From: Salinisphaera sp049568105
Lineage (GTDB): Bacteria > Pseudomonadota > Gammaproteobacteria > Nevskiales > Salinisphaeraceae
Direction of reading: 5' to 3'
Assembly (NCBI RefSeq): GCF_049568105.1
Contig: NZ_CP145335.1
Coordinates: forward strand, 1,860,001-1,924,000
DNA: 64,000 bases
Under the pieces are notes generated by a model that was given only the letters and a program-made list of their open reading frames with translations, had not been told where the DNA came from and did no database searches. Both the position numbers and the translations under genes were made by a program. This document shows, piece after piece, positions 7,863 to 16,659 of this stretch (its first letter is position 1; each line of letters opens with the position of its first letter).

Positions 7863-10415
7863 ATGGCCAAGACAGCAACGAAACAGGGCAAGACCACGAC
7901 ATCCAACAGCAAGGCCGGTAAGGCCGCCAAGGCCGGGCCCAAAGCCAGCCGGGCAACTGCCGCCAACGAGGCCGATGCGCCGCCAAGCGCGTATCGACAG
8001 CGGCTGGGGCGGCTGGCTCGGGAAGCGGCGTTGTTTGTGGCCACAGCGGTGACGCTGTTCCTGCTGGCCGCCCTGATCTCCTACAACGTGACCGATCCGG
8101 GTTGGGCGGATGCCGGCAACGGCACAGCGGTGCGCAATCTCTTGGGTGCGCCCGGTGCCTGGTGTGCCGATGTGTTGCTGAGCCTGTTCGGCTATCTCGG
8201 CTTCATCTTCCCGTTTCTGGTCCTCTATGGCGGCTGGCTGATCTTCGTCGATCGTGAGTTGCCGAGCGGCGAGTTCGGTTCGAAAAGCATTCGCGGGGCG
8301 TCGTTGCTGCTGTGTCTGATCTCGGCCTGTGGCCTAGCTTGGCTGACCTTGGGCGGGATCGAAGCCAGCGGCATGCCCCAAGGCAGCGGTGGTGCGATTG
8401 GCGAGGCGGCAGCCCGCCCGGTGGCGGGGCTGATCAACGTGATCGGCGCGGCCTGGTTCTGGACCACGATCTTCGTGATTACGCTATCGATGGGGTTGGG
8501 GTTTTCCTGGCTGTCAGTGGCCGAGCGGATCGGCCATTTCGTGCTCGGCGGCGCGCTCAATACCGGCCGGGCGGTAATGGATCGGATGGCTGCCTGGCGG
8601 GCCGATCGGGCCGAGCGCGCGGCCGAACGTGCTGCAGCCAAGGCCGAGCAGCGGGTCCAGTCACAGCCCGAGAAAAAGCCGAAACGTGCCAAGCCGTCCA
8701 AGCCCGAAACTGAATCCAAGGCCGCCGGGACGGGCGATAAACCAGCGCCTGCCCAGGCATCGACGCCGACCGCCGAAGCCGAGCCGGTCCAGGTCAAGCA
8801 GCCGCAGCCGGCTAAGGAAAATAAAAAGAAGAAAAACAAAAAGGCCAGCCAGCTCGATCTGCCAATGGACCAGCAAAACGTCGACGTGCCGGCGTTCGAC
8901 CCCGAGCGCGACAGCCCGATTCCGCCGATCGCGCTACTCGATCCGCCGCGCGAACCGAAGACCGATCAAGACGAGGCCGTGCTCCAGCGCATGTCCGAGC
9001 AGCTCGAGCAGCACCTGTCGGACTTCAACGTTCAGGCCAAGGTCGTGGCGGTCGAGCCAGGGCCGGTGGTCACGCGCTTCGAGATCGACCCGGCGCCGGG
9101 CGTGAAGGTCAATCAGATCTCGAATCTGTCCAAGGATCTGGCGCGGGCGATGTCGACCACCAGCGTGCGCGTGGTCGAGGTGATCCCCGGCAAGTCGGTG
9201 GTGGGTCTCGAGATTCCCAACCCCGATCGCGAGATTGTGGCGTTGCGCGAGATTCTGGATTCGGCGCTGTACTCTAAAGCAGCCTCGCCGCTGACGATGG
9301 CGCTGGGCAAGGATATCGGCGGCAACCCGGTGACCGCGGATCTGTCGAAGATGCCGCATATGCTGGTGGCTGGCACCACCGGCTCGGGTAAGTCGGTCGC
9401 GGTCAATGCGATGATTTTATCGATCCTGCACAAGGCGCATGCCGAAGAGGTGCGCCTGATCATGATCGACCCGAAGATGCTGGAGCTGTCGGTCTACGAA
9501 GGTATTCCGCATCTGCTGGCGCCTGTGGTCACCGACATGAAGGATGCGGCCAATGCATTGCGCTGGTGCGTCGGCGAAATGGAGCGGCGCTACAAGCTGA
9601 TGGCGGCGCTCGGCGTACGCAACATGGCCGGCTTCAATACCAAGGTGCGTAAGGCGATCGACGCCGGTCAGCCGATCGAGGACCCGATCGCTAAAAAGGC
9701 CCAGTCCAACGAGGCGGCCGAGGCCGGCGAAGAGTTGCCCACGCTCGAGCCGCTGCCGGCGATCGTGATCATCGTCGACGAGTTGGCCGACATGATGATG
9801 GTGGTCGGCAAGAAGGTCGAAGAGCTTATCGCCCGGATCGCGCAGAAGGCGCGTGCCGCCGGGCTGCACATGATCCTGGCGACCCAGCGGCCGTCGGTGG
9901 ACGTGATTACCGGCTTGATCAAGGCCAACATCCCAACCCGTGTCGCCTTCCAGGTGGCCTCGAAGATCGACTCGCGCACCATTCTCGACCAGCAAGGCGC
10001 CGAATCCCTGCTCGGGCACGGCGATATGCTGTATCTGCCGCCCGGCACCGGGTTTTCGAATCGTGTACACGGTGCCTTCGTGGATGATCACGAAGTGCAT
10101 AAGGTGGTCGAATACCTCAAGCAGACCGGCCAGCCAGACTATATCGAGGAAATTCTCGAAGGCGGTGAAGGCGGTGGTGACGGCGCAGGCGACGATGAAG
10201 ACGATGTCGAGGCCGATCCGCTCTACGATCAGGCGGTGGCGATCGTGCTCAAGTCGCGCAAGGCCTCGATCTCCTACGTCCAGCGCCGGCTGCGGGTTGG
10301 TTATAACCGCTCGGCGCGGCTGATCGAGCAGATGGAGAACGCCGGCATCGTGGGACCGGCCGAAGGCAGTGGCGGCCGTGAAGTATTGGCACCGGCGCCG
10401 CCGAGCGACGAGTAG
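7863..10415 (+). CDS. ftsK: DNA translocase FtsK
   Basis: An 850-residue septal DNA pump that segregates chromosome dimers with XerCD. After an Ala/Lys-rich N-terminal tail (about 45 residues) come four transmembrane helices to about residue 225, a Lys/Glu/Pro-rich linker to about 325, then the RecA-like motor. The Walker A motif GTTGSGKSV is near residue 504, Walker B (IIVDELADM) near 636, followed by ATQRPSVDVITGLIKANIPTR. The C-terminal gamma winged helix (SYVQRRLRVGYNRSARLIEQME) reads KOPS sites. The frame is open from 7758, but the ATG at 7863 gives the normal N-terminus after a GGAAGG site. An inserted acidic stretch (GGEGGGDGAGDDEDD) precedes gamma. lolA follows, the common ftsK-lolA-rarA order. 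Confidence 0.97.
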   Translation: MAKTATKQGKTTTSNSKAGKAAKAGPKASRATAANEADAPPSAYRQRLGRLAREAALFVATAVTLFLLAALISYNVTDPGWADAGNGTAVRNLLGAPGAWCADVLLSLFGYLGFIFPFLVLYGGWLIFVDRELPSGEFGSKSIRGASLLLCLISACGLAWLTLGGIEASGMPQGSGGAIGEAAARPVAGLINVIGAAWFWTTIFVITLSMGLGFSWLSVAERIGHFVLGGALNTGRAVMDRMAAWRADRAERAAERAAAKAEQRVQSQPEKKPKRAKPSKPETESKAAGTGDKPAPAQASTPTAEAEPVQVKQPQPAKENKKKKNKKASQLDLPMDQQNVDVPAFDPERDSPIPPIALLDPPREPKTDQDEAVLQRMSEQLEQHLSDFNVQAKVVAVEPGPVVTRFEIDPAPGVKVNQISNLSKDLARAMSTTSVRVVEVIPGKSVVGLEIPNPDREIVALREILDSALYSKAASPLTMALGKDIGGNPVTADLSKMPHMLVAGTTGSGKSVAVNAMILSILHKAHAEEVRLIMIDPKMLELSVYEGIPHLLAPVVTDMKDAANALRWCVGEMERRYKLMAALGVRNMAGFNTKVRKAIDAGQPIEDPIAKKAQSNEAAEAGEELPTLEPLPAIVIIVDELADMMMVVGKKVEELIARIAQKARAAGLHMILATQRPSVDVITGLIKANIPTRVAFQVASKIDSRTILDQQGAESLLGHGDMLYLPPGTGFSNRVHGAFVDDHEVHKVVEYLKQTGQPDYIEEILEGGEGGGDGAGDDEDDVEADPLYDQAVAIVLKSRKASISYVQRRLRVGYNRSARLIEQMENAGIVGPAEGSGGREVLAPAPPSDE

Positions 10416-10539
10416 CGGCCCGCCGCCGATGATAGAGGATTCAGGGCTGATTCACGGCTCGAACGCCACGCTCATCGGCGATGTGGAATCGCGCGCAGGC
10501 CGAGTCGGTCTGCGCCATCCCGACCCCGAGGACCTATTT

Positions 10540-11196
10540 ATGCGGAGTGTTCGTTTATTCGTCGCAGCGCTGTTGCTGCTGTGCGCCACAGGCTTGGCCC
10601 AGGCCGCCGAAGGCACCCAGGCACTGCAGAATTTCTACCAGCAGGTCGATACGCTGTCGGCAGATTTCCAGCAGGTCCAGCGCGACGATAATGGCAATGT
10701 CGTCCAGCAGGCCAGCGGCACGTTCTTGCTGTCGCGCCCGAAGAAATTCCGCTGGGAATACGACCAGCCCTACAAGCAGATCATCGTCAGCAACGGGGAG
10801 GTCTTCAAATTCTACGATGTAGATCTGGCCCAGGTGACGGTGCGCAATATCGGCGCCACCCTCAAGGCCACGCCAGCGTTGCTTCTGACCGGTGGCGAAG
10901 CGCTGGACGAGGCTTTCAAGATCACCGATGGCGGTCAGCACGACGGACTGAACTGGATCCATCTGACGCCGAAAGCCGACGATACGGACTTCAAATCGGT
11001 CGATCTCGGCCTGAAAAGCGACGTGCCGGCACTGATGCAGCTGCACGACAATCTGGGCCAAACCACGAGCATTAATTTCGGCAATGTGAAGATCAATCCT
11101 GATCTGGCAGCATCGAAGTTCACCCTCGATGTGCCGGATAACGTGGAAGTGGTGGACGGTCGAAACAATGCGGGTAATGGCGGGGCGCTGCGTTGA
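10540..11196 (+). CDS. lolA: Outer-membrane lipoprotein carrier protein LolA
   Basis: A 218-residue periplasmic chaperone that takes lipoproteins from LolCDE and hands them to LolB. A Sec signal peptide (MRSVRLFVAALLLLCATGLAQAA) precedes the mature domain. Family marks include FYQQVDTLSADFQQ, GTFLLSRPKKFRWEY and the conserved VSNGEVFKFYDVDLAQVTVR region. The frame is open far upstream; the ATG at 10540 is chosen because it starts the signal peptide and has a GAGG site 8 bases before it. It follows ftsK by about 125 bases and its stop overlaps the VanZ-like start. Confidence 0.95.
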   Translation: MRSVRLFVAALLLLCATGLAQAAEGTQALQNFYQQVDTLSADFQQVQRDDNGNVVQQASGTFLLSRPKKFRWEYDQPYKQIIVSNGEVFKFYDVDLAQVTVRNIGATLKATPALLLTGGEALDEAFKITDGGQHDGLNWIHLTPKADDTDFKSVDLGLKSDVPALMQLHDNLGQTTSINFGNVKINPDLAASKFTLDVPDNVEVVDGRNNAGNGGALR

Positions 11197-11579
11197 GCGT
11201 GCGTGTTTTACGCGGGCTCTGGTTCGCGATCGGAATCGGGCTGTGCCTGGTATTCCTGTATGGCTGCCTGATGCCTAGTCCGCCGTCCGAGCCGGGGATT
11301 CCGCACTTCGACAAGATCGAGCACGGCGGTGCCTTTTTGGTTATGGGGGCGTGGTTCGCCATGCTCTTTCCCAAGCGCCCGGGCATGCTGTTGTTGGCGC
11401 TGTCGCTGTATGCCGCGCTGACCGAGGTGCTGCAGTCGATGACCGGCTATCGAGATGGCGACCCCTTGGACTGGGTCGCGGATACGGCGGGGCTGACGTT
11501 GGGCCTGGTGCTGGTCCATCTTGTCGCGCTGGACTGGCTTGCAAAACTCGAATCTCGTGTCGCAACAACAAGAAATTAA
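11193..11579 (+). CDS. VanZ-like small membrane protein
   Basis: A 128-residue protein with four predicted membrane helices and the VanZ-family pattern FDKIEHGGAFLVMGAW and YRDGDPLDWVADTAGLTLG. The function of chromosomal VanZ-like proteins outside teicoplanin resistance is not established. The TTG at 11193 overlaps the lolA stop (TTGA), and a GTG six bases later is an alternative start; either way it is coupled to lolA. Its 3' end overlaps the likely rarA start by about 23 bases, so lolA, this gene and rarA read as one operon. Confidence 0.8.
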   Translation: MSVRVLRGLWFAIGIGLCLVFLYGCLMPSPPSEPGIPHFDKIEHGGAFLVMGAWFAMLFPKRPGMLLLALSLYAALTEVLQSMTGYRDGDPLDWVADTAGLTLGLVLVHLVALDWLAKLESRVATTRN

Positions 11580-12960
11580 TCTAGCCCAGGGCGTCGACCT
11601 GAACGCCCGGCCACTGGCCGACCGCATGCGCCCAGCCTCGCTGGAGGAGTATGTCGGCCAAGTGCATATCCTGGATGCCGACAAGCCGCTGGCGCGCGCG
11701 CTAGCGGCTGGGCGTATCCATTCCATGATTCTCTGGGGCCCGCCTGGCACCGGCAAGACCACGCTCGCGCGATTGCTGGCCGCCCGGGTTTCGCTGCGGT
11801 TCGTGCAGATTTCCGCGGTCATGGCCGGGGTCAAGGATATTCGGGCGGCTGTCGCTGAAGCCAAGGAGGCCCGCGAGCAACATGGTGAAGGGACACTGCT
11901 GTTCGTCGACGAAGTGCACCGTTTCAATAAGGCCCAGCAGGATGGCCTATTGCCCTACGTCGAGGACGGCACACTCGTTTTGGTCGGCGCGACCACCGAA
12001 AACCCGTCGTTCGAGGTCAACAACGCGCTGCTGTCGCGTACTCGGACCTACGTGCTGCGAGCACTCGATCAGGCGGCCATACGCGAATTGATCGATCGGG
12101 CGCTGGCCGATGCCGAGCGCGGCCTGGCCGGCCTCGACGTGAGCATGGACGAGGCGCTGCGCGATCAGTTGGCGGCCCGGGCCGACGGCGATGCCCGCCG
12201 GGCCTTGAATCTGCTCGAGCTGGCCGCCGAGATCGCCGCGGGTTCGGACGATCGGGCGATCACCCAGGCCGAGCTCGATGAAGTCCTGCGCGAAGGATTG
12301 CGGCGTTTCGACAAGGGCGGCGACTATTTCTACGATCAGATGTCGGCGCTGCATAAAAGCGTGCGTGGTACGGATCCCGATGCCGCCTTGTACTGGCTGT
12401 CGCGCATGCTCGAAGCCGGCGCCGATCCGCGCTATGTCGCCCGTCGGGTGACGCGTATCGCCAGCGAGGATATCGGCAACGCCGATCCGCGCGCACTGCG
12501 TATCGCACTCGATGCCTGGGAGACCTACGAGCGGCTGGGCACGCCCGAAGGCGAACTGGCGATCGCCCAGGCCGCGGTGTACATGGCCTGTGCGCCCAAA
12601 TCCAACGCCGTGTATGCCGGTTTCAACGCGGCCTGGGCGGATGCCAAGAATCGTGGCACGCTGGAAGTGCCGATGCATATCCGCAATGCCCCGACCCGGT
12701 TGATGCAGGACCTTGGCTACAGCGAAGGTTATCGCTACGCACACAACGAAGAAGACGGCTATGCCGCCGGCGAGACTTATCTGCCGGAGGAGCTGGTCGG
12801 TACGCGCTACTACGACCCCGTACCGCGCGGGCTGGAAATCAAGATTGGCGATAAGCTGGCTCGGCTGCGTGAGCGCGATGTCGAAGGCCAAGCCCGACAG
12901 ACCCGTAGTCATCCGACGGCTGCCGACGCTAGCGGGCTGCGTAGCGGCGGATCGGACTAG
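11557..12960 (+). CDS. rarA: Replication-associated recombination protein A (RarA/MgsA AAA+ ATPase)
   Basis: A 467-residue AAA+ clamp-loader relative that acts at stalled replication forks. It has ADRMRPASLEEYVGQ at the N-terminus, Walker A GPPGTGKTT, Walker B LLFVDEVHRF followed by the conserved NKAQQD, sensor 1 (GATTENPSFEVN) and the C-terminal tetramerisation region with RLASEDIG-like RIASEDIGNADP. I chose the GTG at 11557, inside the end of the VanZ-like gene, because it gives the normal N-terminus; the frame also opens at a TTG at 11521. The C-terminal tail of about 20 residues after RLRERD is longer than usual. Confidence 0.95.
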   Translation: MSQQQEINLAQGVDLNARPLADRMRPASLEEYVGQVHILDADKPLARALAAGRIHSMILWGPPGTGKTTLARLLAARVSLRFVQISAVMAGVKDIRAAVAEAKEAREQHGEGTLLFVDEVHRFNKAQQDGLLPYVEDGTLVLVGATTENPSFEVNNALLSRTRTYVLRALDQAAIRELIDRALADAERGLAGLDVSMDEALRDQLAARADGDARRALNLLELAAEIAAGSDDRAITQAELDEVLREGLRRFDKGGDYFYDQMSALHKSVRGTDPDAALYWLSRMLEAGADPRYVARRVTRIASEDIGNADPRALRIALDAWETYERLGTPEGELAIAQAAVYMACAPKSNAVYAGFNAAWADAKNRGTLEVPMHIRNAPTRLMQDLGYSEGYRYAHNEEDGYAAGETYLPEELVGTRYYDPVPRGLEIKIGDKLARLRERDVEGQARQTRSHPTAADASGLRSGGSD

Positions 12961-13373
12961 CCCGGGCATTTACGCCATCTGGGCCAGTCCGAAAATCTCG
13001 GGCTATGGCGACCGATGCGGCTCGAAGACGATGGGCGCGCCCCGATACGGGGCCGAATAGGGCGGCAGCGCCTGCTATTCGCTCGGTGCAGCCAGTCACG
13101 TGCAGTGGGCCATGTTTAAGTGGCTGCCCGGACGGTTGCGGGCGCCCGGTTAAGGTGTCGGATACGCTAGACCGGCGTGCCGCGTTGGCCTGTCGCAGGC
13201 GGCCGTGCAGGCAAGTCTGAGTGGCTGAGCTGGGCGGCGATAACCCGGACGCCCGCCGGCCTGCGGCTTGCTCTAACCCAGGCTTGCCCGCACGACGCTC
13301 GTACAAGACACGGCAATAGGCCCGAGCGCCGCGTGTTCGTAGCGCTCGAGCCTATTGGTCGGCAACGAAATAC
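12961..13373. other. Non-coding stretch with several hairpins
   Basis: No convincing gene is seen in these 413 bases between convergent rarA and the dehalogenase. Three hairpins stand out: GCCCCG-ATA-CGGGGC at 13039-13053; GAATAGGGCG paired with CGCC-TG-CTATTC at 13055-13080; and a 15-bp stem with one mismatch at 13315-13329 with 13342-13356, 17 bases after the dehalogenase end. None has a clear T tract. The last may end the dehalogenase transcript. Confidence 0.5.
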
Positions 13374-14051
13374 TCAGGTGTGATCGGTGGCAATGATGTG
13401 CTCGGCTACTGCGTTCAAGCCATCGCCGACGATATCTGGACGCTCACCGGCTGCGTTGATCGACGTATCCCCGCGGGCGACGAATGCGGCCTTCAGGCCG
13501 GCACGCAGAGCGCCGGTCACATCCCAATCGTGGCAGGCGATGAGCCGGAGATCATGCGGGCGGGCGGCCAGCGTGCCGGTGGCCACCGCATAGGCATTGG
13601 GATGTGGTTTGTAGCAGCCGGCCGCTTCGACCGAGAGCACATGGTCGAACAGGCTCGTCAGCCCGCTGTTCGCGAACTGGGCATCGACCGTGGCCTGGGC
13701 CGAGTTGGTCAGCGCCGTTAGCCGGAACCCGGCATCGCGCAGCCGCGACAGGGCGTCGACGACGTCGTCGTGCGGGGCCAGGGTGGCCACCGTATCGAAT
13801 ACGCGCTGGCGTTGCTCGTCCGATAAGGGCCGGCCGTGTCGCTCGCCGAGCTGGTCCAGGCAGTGGCCGGCAAGGGTGCTGAAATCGATGAACCGCCCCG
13901 TCAGAGTGGTGATCGTCGACCAATGCAGAACGCTGGCAAACCATTGCGTTCGGGTATCGGCACTGCCGAATAGGTCCGTGAATACCGGGTCGAGTGCGGA
14001 AAGATCGAGCAGGGTTTCGTTGACGTCGAAAACGAGATGAGTCGTTGGCAT
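13374..14051 (-). CDS. Haloacid dehalogenase, type II (HAD superfamily)
   Basis: A 225-residue (S)-2-haloacid dehalogenase-like hydrolase, counting from the ATG at 14051 (an earlier in-frame ATG at 14084 adds a non-conserved tail). It has HAD motif 1 FDVNETLLD with the nucleophile Asp, motif 2 LTNS, the Lys in CYKPHPNAY, and motif 3-4 ACHDWDVTGALRAGLKAAF. The VNETLLD variant and the WDxxGA pattern fit the type II dehalogenase group that hydrolyses 2-chloro- or 2-bromo-alkanoates. The true substrate is unproven, since many members are general phosphatases or unassigned. It stands alone between two non-coding stretches. Confidence 0.85.
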   Translation of the reverse strand: MPTTHLVFDVNETLLDLSALDPVFTDLFGSADTRTQWFASVLHWSTITTLTGRFIDFSTLAGHCLDQLGERHGRPLSDEQRQRVFDTVATLAPHDDVVDALSRLRDAGFRLTALTNSAQATVDAQFANSGLTSLFDHVLSVEAAGCYKPHPNAYAVATGTLAARPHDLRLIACHDWDVTGALRAGLKAAFVARGDTSINAAGERPDIVGDGLNAVAEHIIATDHT

Positions 14052-14882
14052 TGGGATAAGACAGCGAAAATAGGTTGGGTCCAAGGCTAGTCATCCACCG
14101 GTCGATATACCAGAGCTGTTTTGTTTCAGGTAGCCGTCGGGTCGCGTCGGCGTAGGGGCCTGACCACGCCGAGAACGGCTGGGCAGCCGGTACGCTCAAG
14201 CGCAGGGCAGTCGTACATCGTCAACGGGCTGCCATGCTGGGCTGCAGCTAAATGGCCGTTGTACCGGAGGGCGTGGCTTAGATCGCGTTCGGCCGCGTGA
14301 CTTACGCTGATCGGGTCGCGGCCGTCGATCAACAGTTCGAGCGGGGCCTAACCCGACAGAGGGGTGTGCGCACGAAGGTTCACCGGCTATAGAAGTCCAT
14401 GACGACGATCGGCCGCCCAGCCGATGAACCGCTTCAATACGAAAGGTTGAACCGCGAGGGATTCGCCTGCATCAGGCCGATGCCGCATGCAGCGTCGGCG
14501 AACGATTGCACCACGGGCCTTCGCAGTTTGCTGCGAGTCTCCGTTGGCGCTCGTTGGGTCGCGCTGCACTTTGATGGGGCGTCTTAATCGACCGTGTGGC
14601 GAGTATTTTGCGCAGGTGTGCGCTGCGCGAGGGGGATGTCCATTGTAAATCGCTATCGAATAGAATTAATTTAAGGGCTGAATTAATCGACGCTGCGCGT
14701 CACTTCCAGATGGAATCAGCCGAAAGTGGCGACTTGCACTCTCGAAACAATCGACTCAACACGCAATAACCCCAGGTTATTCATGCACTGTGGGGCATGT
14801 TATAGGGTGATCGTATGAGCAATAGGTCTATCATCGCTAAGTCGTATATCATGGATTCAGATTACTGCTGAGGCCGATCGTT
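14052..14882. other. 831-base non-coding stretch upstream of crbR
   Basis: No open frame here looks like a real protein; all are short, Arg/Ala-rich and mutually overlapping. The left part (to about 14600) is high in GC like nearby coding DNA, which would suit decayed genes. The right part (14640-14880) is AT-richer and is probably the crbR control region. Apart from two inverted repeats near 14765-14799 I see nothing identifiable. Confidence 0.5.
14765..14781. promoter_or_regulatory. Inverted repeats upstream of crbR
   Basis: AATAACC and GGTTATT form a perfect 7-bp inverted repeat with a CCA spacer, about 100 bases before the crbR ATG. A second, weaker pair (CATGC at 14782 and GCATG at 14795) directly follows. 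The placement suits an operator, but no regulator can be named. Confidence 0.4.
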
Positions 14883-15578
14883 ATGACTACGAGCTCAAAA
14901 GCCGGTAGCGCGTACCGGGTCATCATTGCCGACGACCACCCGCTGTTTCGTACGGCGCTCAGTCAATCCGTGTCGCAGGCGTTGGGGGAACCCGAGCTGC
15001 TCACGGTAGGCAGCGTCGATGAACTGACGAGCCTGCTCGCTGATAGCAATAATGATGCCGACCTGCTGCTTCTGGATCTGAATATGCCGGGGGCTCGCGG
15101 TTATTCGGCGTTGGTGCATACCCGTAGCGTGGCGCCTTCGCTGCCGGTGATTGTCGTATCGGCCCACGAGGACGCGAGCATCGCCCAGGCCTCGCTCGAA
15201 CATGGTGCGGCCGGATTCATTCCGAAGTCTGCCGCGCCGGAGACGATGGCCGAGGCGATATCGACGGTGTTGTCTGGCCAGCGCTGGATTCCCGAGCATG
15301 CCGAAAACGCCGAGCCCGACAAAGACGACTTCACCGAAAAACTCGCCACGCTCACGCCCCAGCAGCAGCGGGTGCTGATGATGCTCACCGATGGCTTGCT
15401 GAACAAGCAGATCGCGATCGATCTGGATATCTCGGAAGCTACAGTCAAAGCGCATATCACAGCTATTTTGCGCAAGCTTGACGTGCATACGCGGACCCAG
15501 GCGGTGATCGCCGCGCGCAGCTTGGAGATCGACTGGGGCAGCTACGCCCGGCGCCAGCTCAACGACGCCAATAGCTGA
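14883..15578 (+). CDS. crbR: LuxR-family response regulator, CrbR/ErdR type
   Basis: A 231-residue NarL/FixJ-type response regulator. The receiver has IIADDHPLFRTAL (acidic pocket), phospho-acceptor Asp in LLLLDLNMPGARGYSAL, and the conserved Lys in GFIPKSAAPETM. The C-terminal LuxR helix-turn-helix is ATLTPQQQRVLMMLTDGLLNKQIAIDLDISEATVKAH (within residues about 155-195). The LNMPGA, GFIPKS and LTPQQ...GLLNKQIA blocks match CrbR of Vibrio and ErdR of Pseudomonas, which switch on acs/actP for acetate use. The cognate kinase type (CrbS/MxtR) is encoded nearby at 16660-20223 on the other strand. No acs or actP gene is in the window. Confidence 0.85.
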   Translation: MTTSSKAGSAYRVIIADDHPLFRTALSQSVSQALGEPELLTVGSVDELTSLLADSNNDADLLLLDLNMPGARGYSALVHTRSVAPSLPVIVVSAHEDASIAQASLEHGAAGFIPKSAAPETMAEAISTVLSGQRWIPEHAENAEPDKDDFTEKLATLTPQQQRVLMMLTDGLLNKQIAIDLDISEATVKAHITAILRKLDVHTRTQAVIAARSLEIDWGSYARRQLNDANS

Positions 15579-16659
15579 TTCTGCCGCAGCACGTTGCCCC
15601 GGCTCGGTGCTCGCCATCGGGCCGGCACGCCGTTTAAAACTTGTGATGGCGCCCGCCGGCAGGCAGGCCGTAACACGCATGCACGAACGCGTTGGCAAAG
15701 TCTATGTTGTGGCCGACGGCTCGCCAGCGATCTAACCCACGAGCGCTAGCCTTGGCGTTGTCGACCCGCCGGTCTTGCCTTATAGCTGCCGGCATAACCC
15801 CCGGGGCTTGCCCGTTCACACCTTGGGACATGTGCGAGCCAGACTGCGGGGCAATCGTATTCGTTAGGTACAAGTTCGGGCAGAGGCGAAAGCACAGGCG
15901 GTCGCACCGGCTTTACGCTGACAGCGCGTTAGCCGACGGAATTGGCCGCCGGCTGGAGCACCCCTCAAAGGATGCTTTTGCGCATGACGCCCGATCCGCG
16001 AGCGCATGGTGACAGTCGATTAGTTGGCTTGGCGCCGGATTCATCCGATACCCGCAGTGCATCGCTGGAACTGTATGAAACGGTATGGCTCGCCCGTTCG
16101 ATGACTCGATCGGGGCGCAGCGGTTGCTTAACGATCCACGTGCTCAGCCTCGATCCGTAACCTCAGACGTTGTTTTCCTCGCCGAGTTCTGTCGTACCAG
16201 TCGGCGATGCAAGGCACTGGATGGTCGTGCAGCAGCCGGCGGCTCGCGCTGTATGCCGGCACCGTCGCGGTATCGACGTACGCCACGACATACGCCAGGG
16301 CTGTTGCGATTGCGTTGTGCGAGTCCGCACCAAGCGCTTTGGGGAAATCGCGCCAGGCGGCAAGACACGGCATAGCCGTACAACGTCGCTGCACGAATCT
16401 AGGCTTGGGGGTCCGAGCTATCGCGCGTGTTCCGTCGCGGCAAGCCGCGCATGCCAATAAGCCATGGATGCGCGGTGGCCGTCGTACGTCGGGGGGCGGC
16501 CCATGACGACGCGGCCGTTGCCGGACCCGATAGGCAGCCGGTCGGGGCCGCGTCGCTAGGCAATCTCAACGGCCCGCGCGCAGCGAGACTGGGTACGGTC
16601 GTTCGTGCGCCACGCCGGCCAGAGCCTATCCGGCCGAGAGAGCAAACGGTGTGTGACCG
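15579..16659. other. 1.08-kb non-coding stretch between crbR and crbS
   Basis: The two signalling genes converge on a stretch with no convincing gene. Short frames on both strands (the longest about 100-110 codons) have Arg/Ala/Pro-rich products typical of shadow reading in GC-rich DNA, no ribosome site, and no recognisable motif. I looked for transposase, tRNA and ncRNA signatures and saw none. A diverged or decayed gene is possible but not shown. Confidence 0.5.

Noticed and set aside
10369..10539. In-frame extension upstream of lolA.
   Set aside because: It would place 57 non-conserved residues before a normal signal peptide and overlap the end of ftsK.
15692..16457. Frames of about 100-110 codons in the gap between crbR and crbS.
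   Set aside because: No ribosome site, no motif, overlapping frames on both strands; composition is that of random GC-rich reading.
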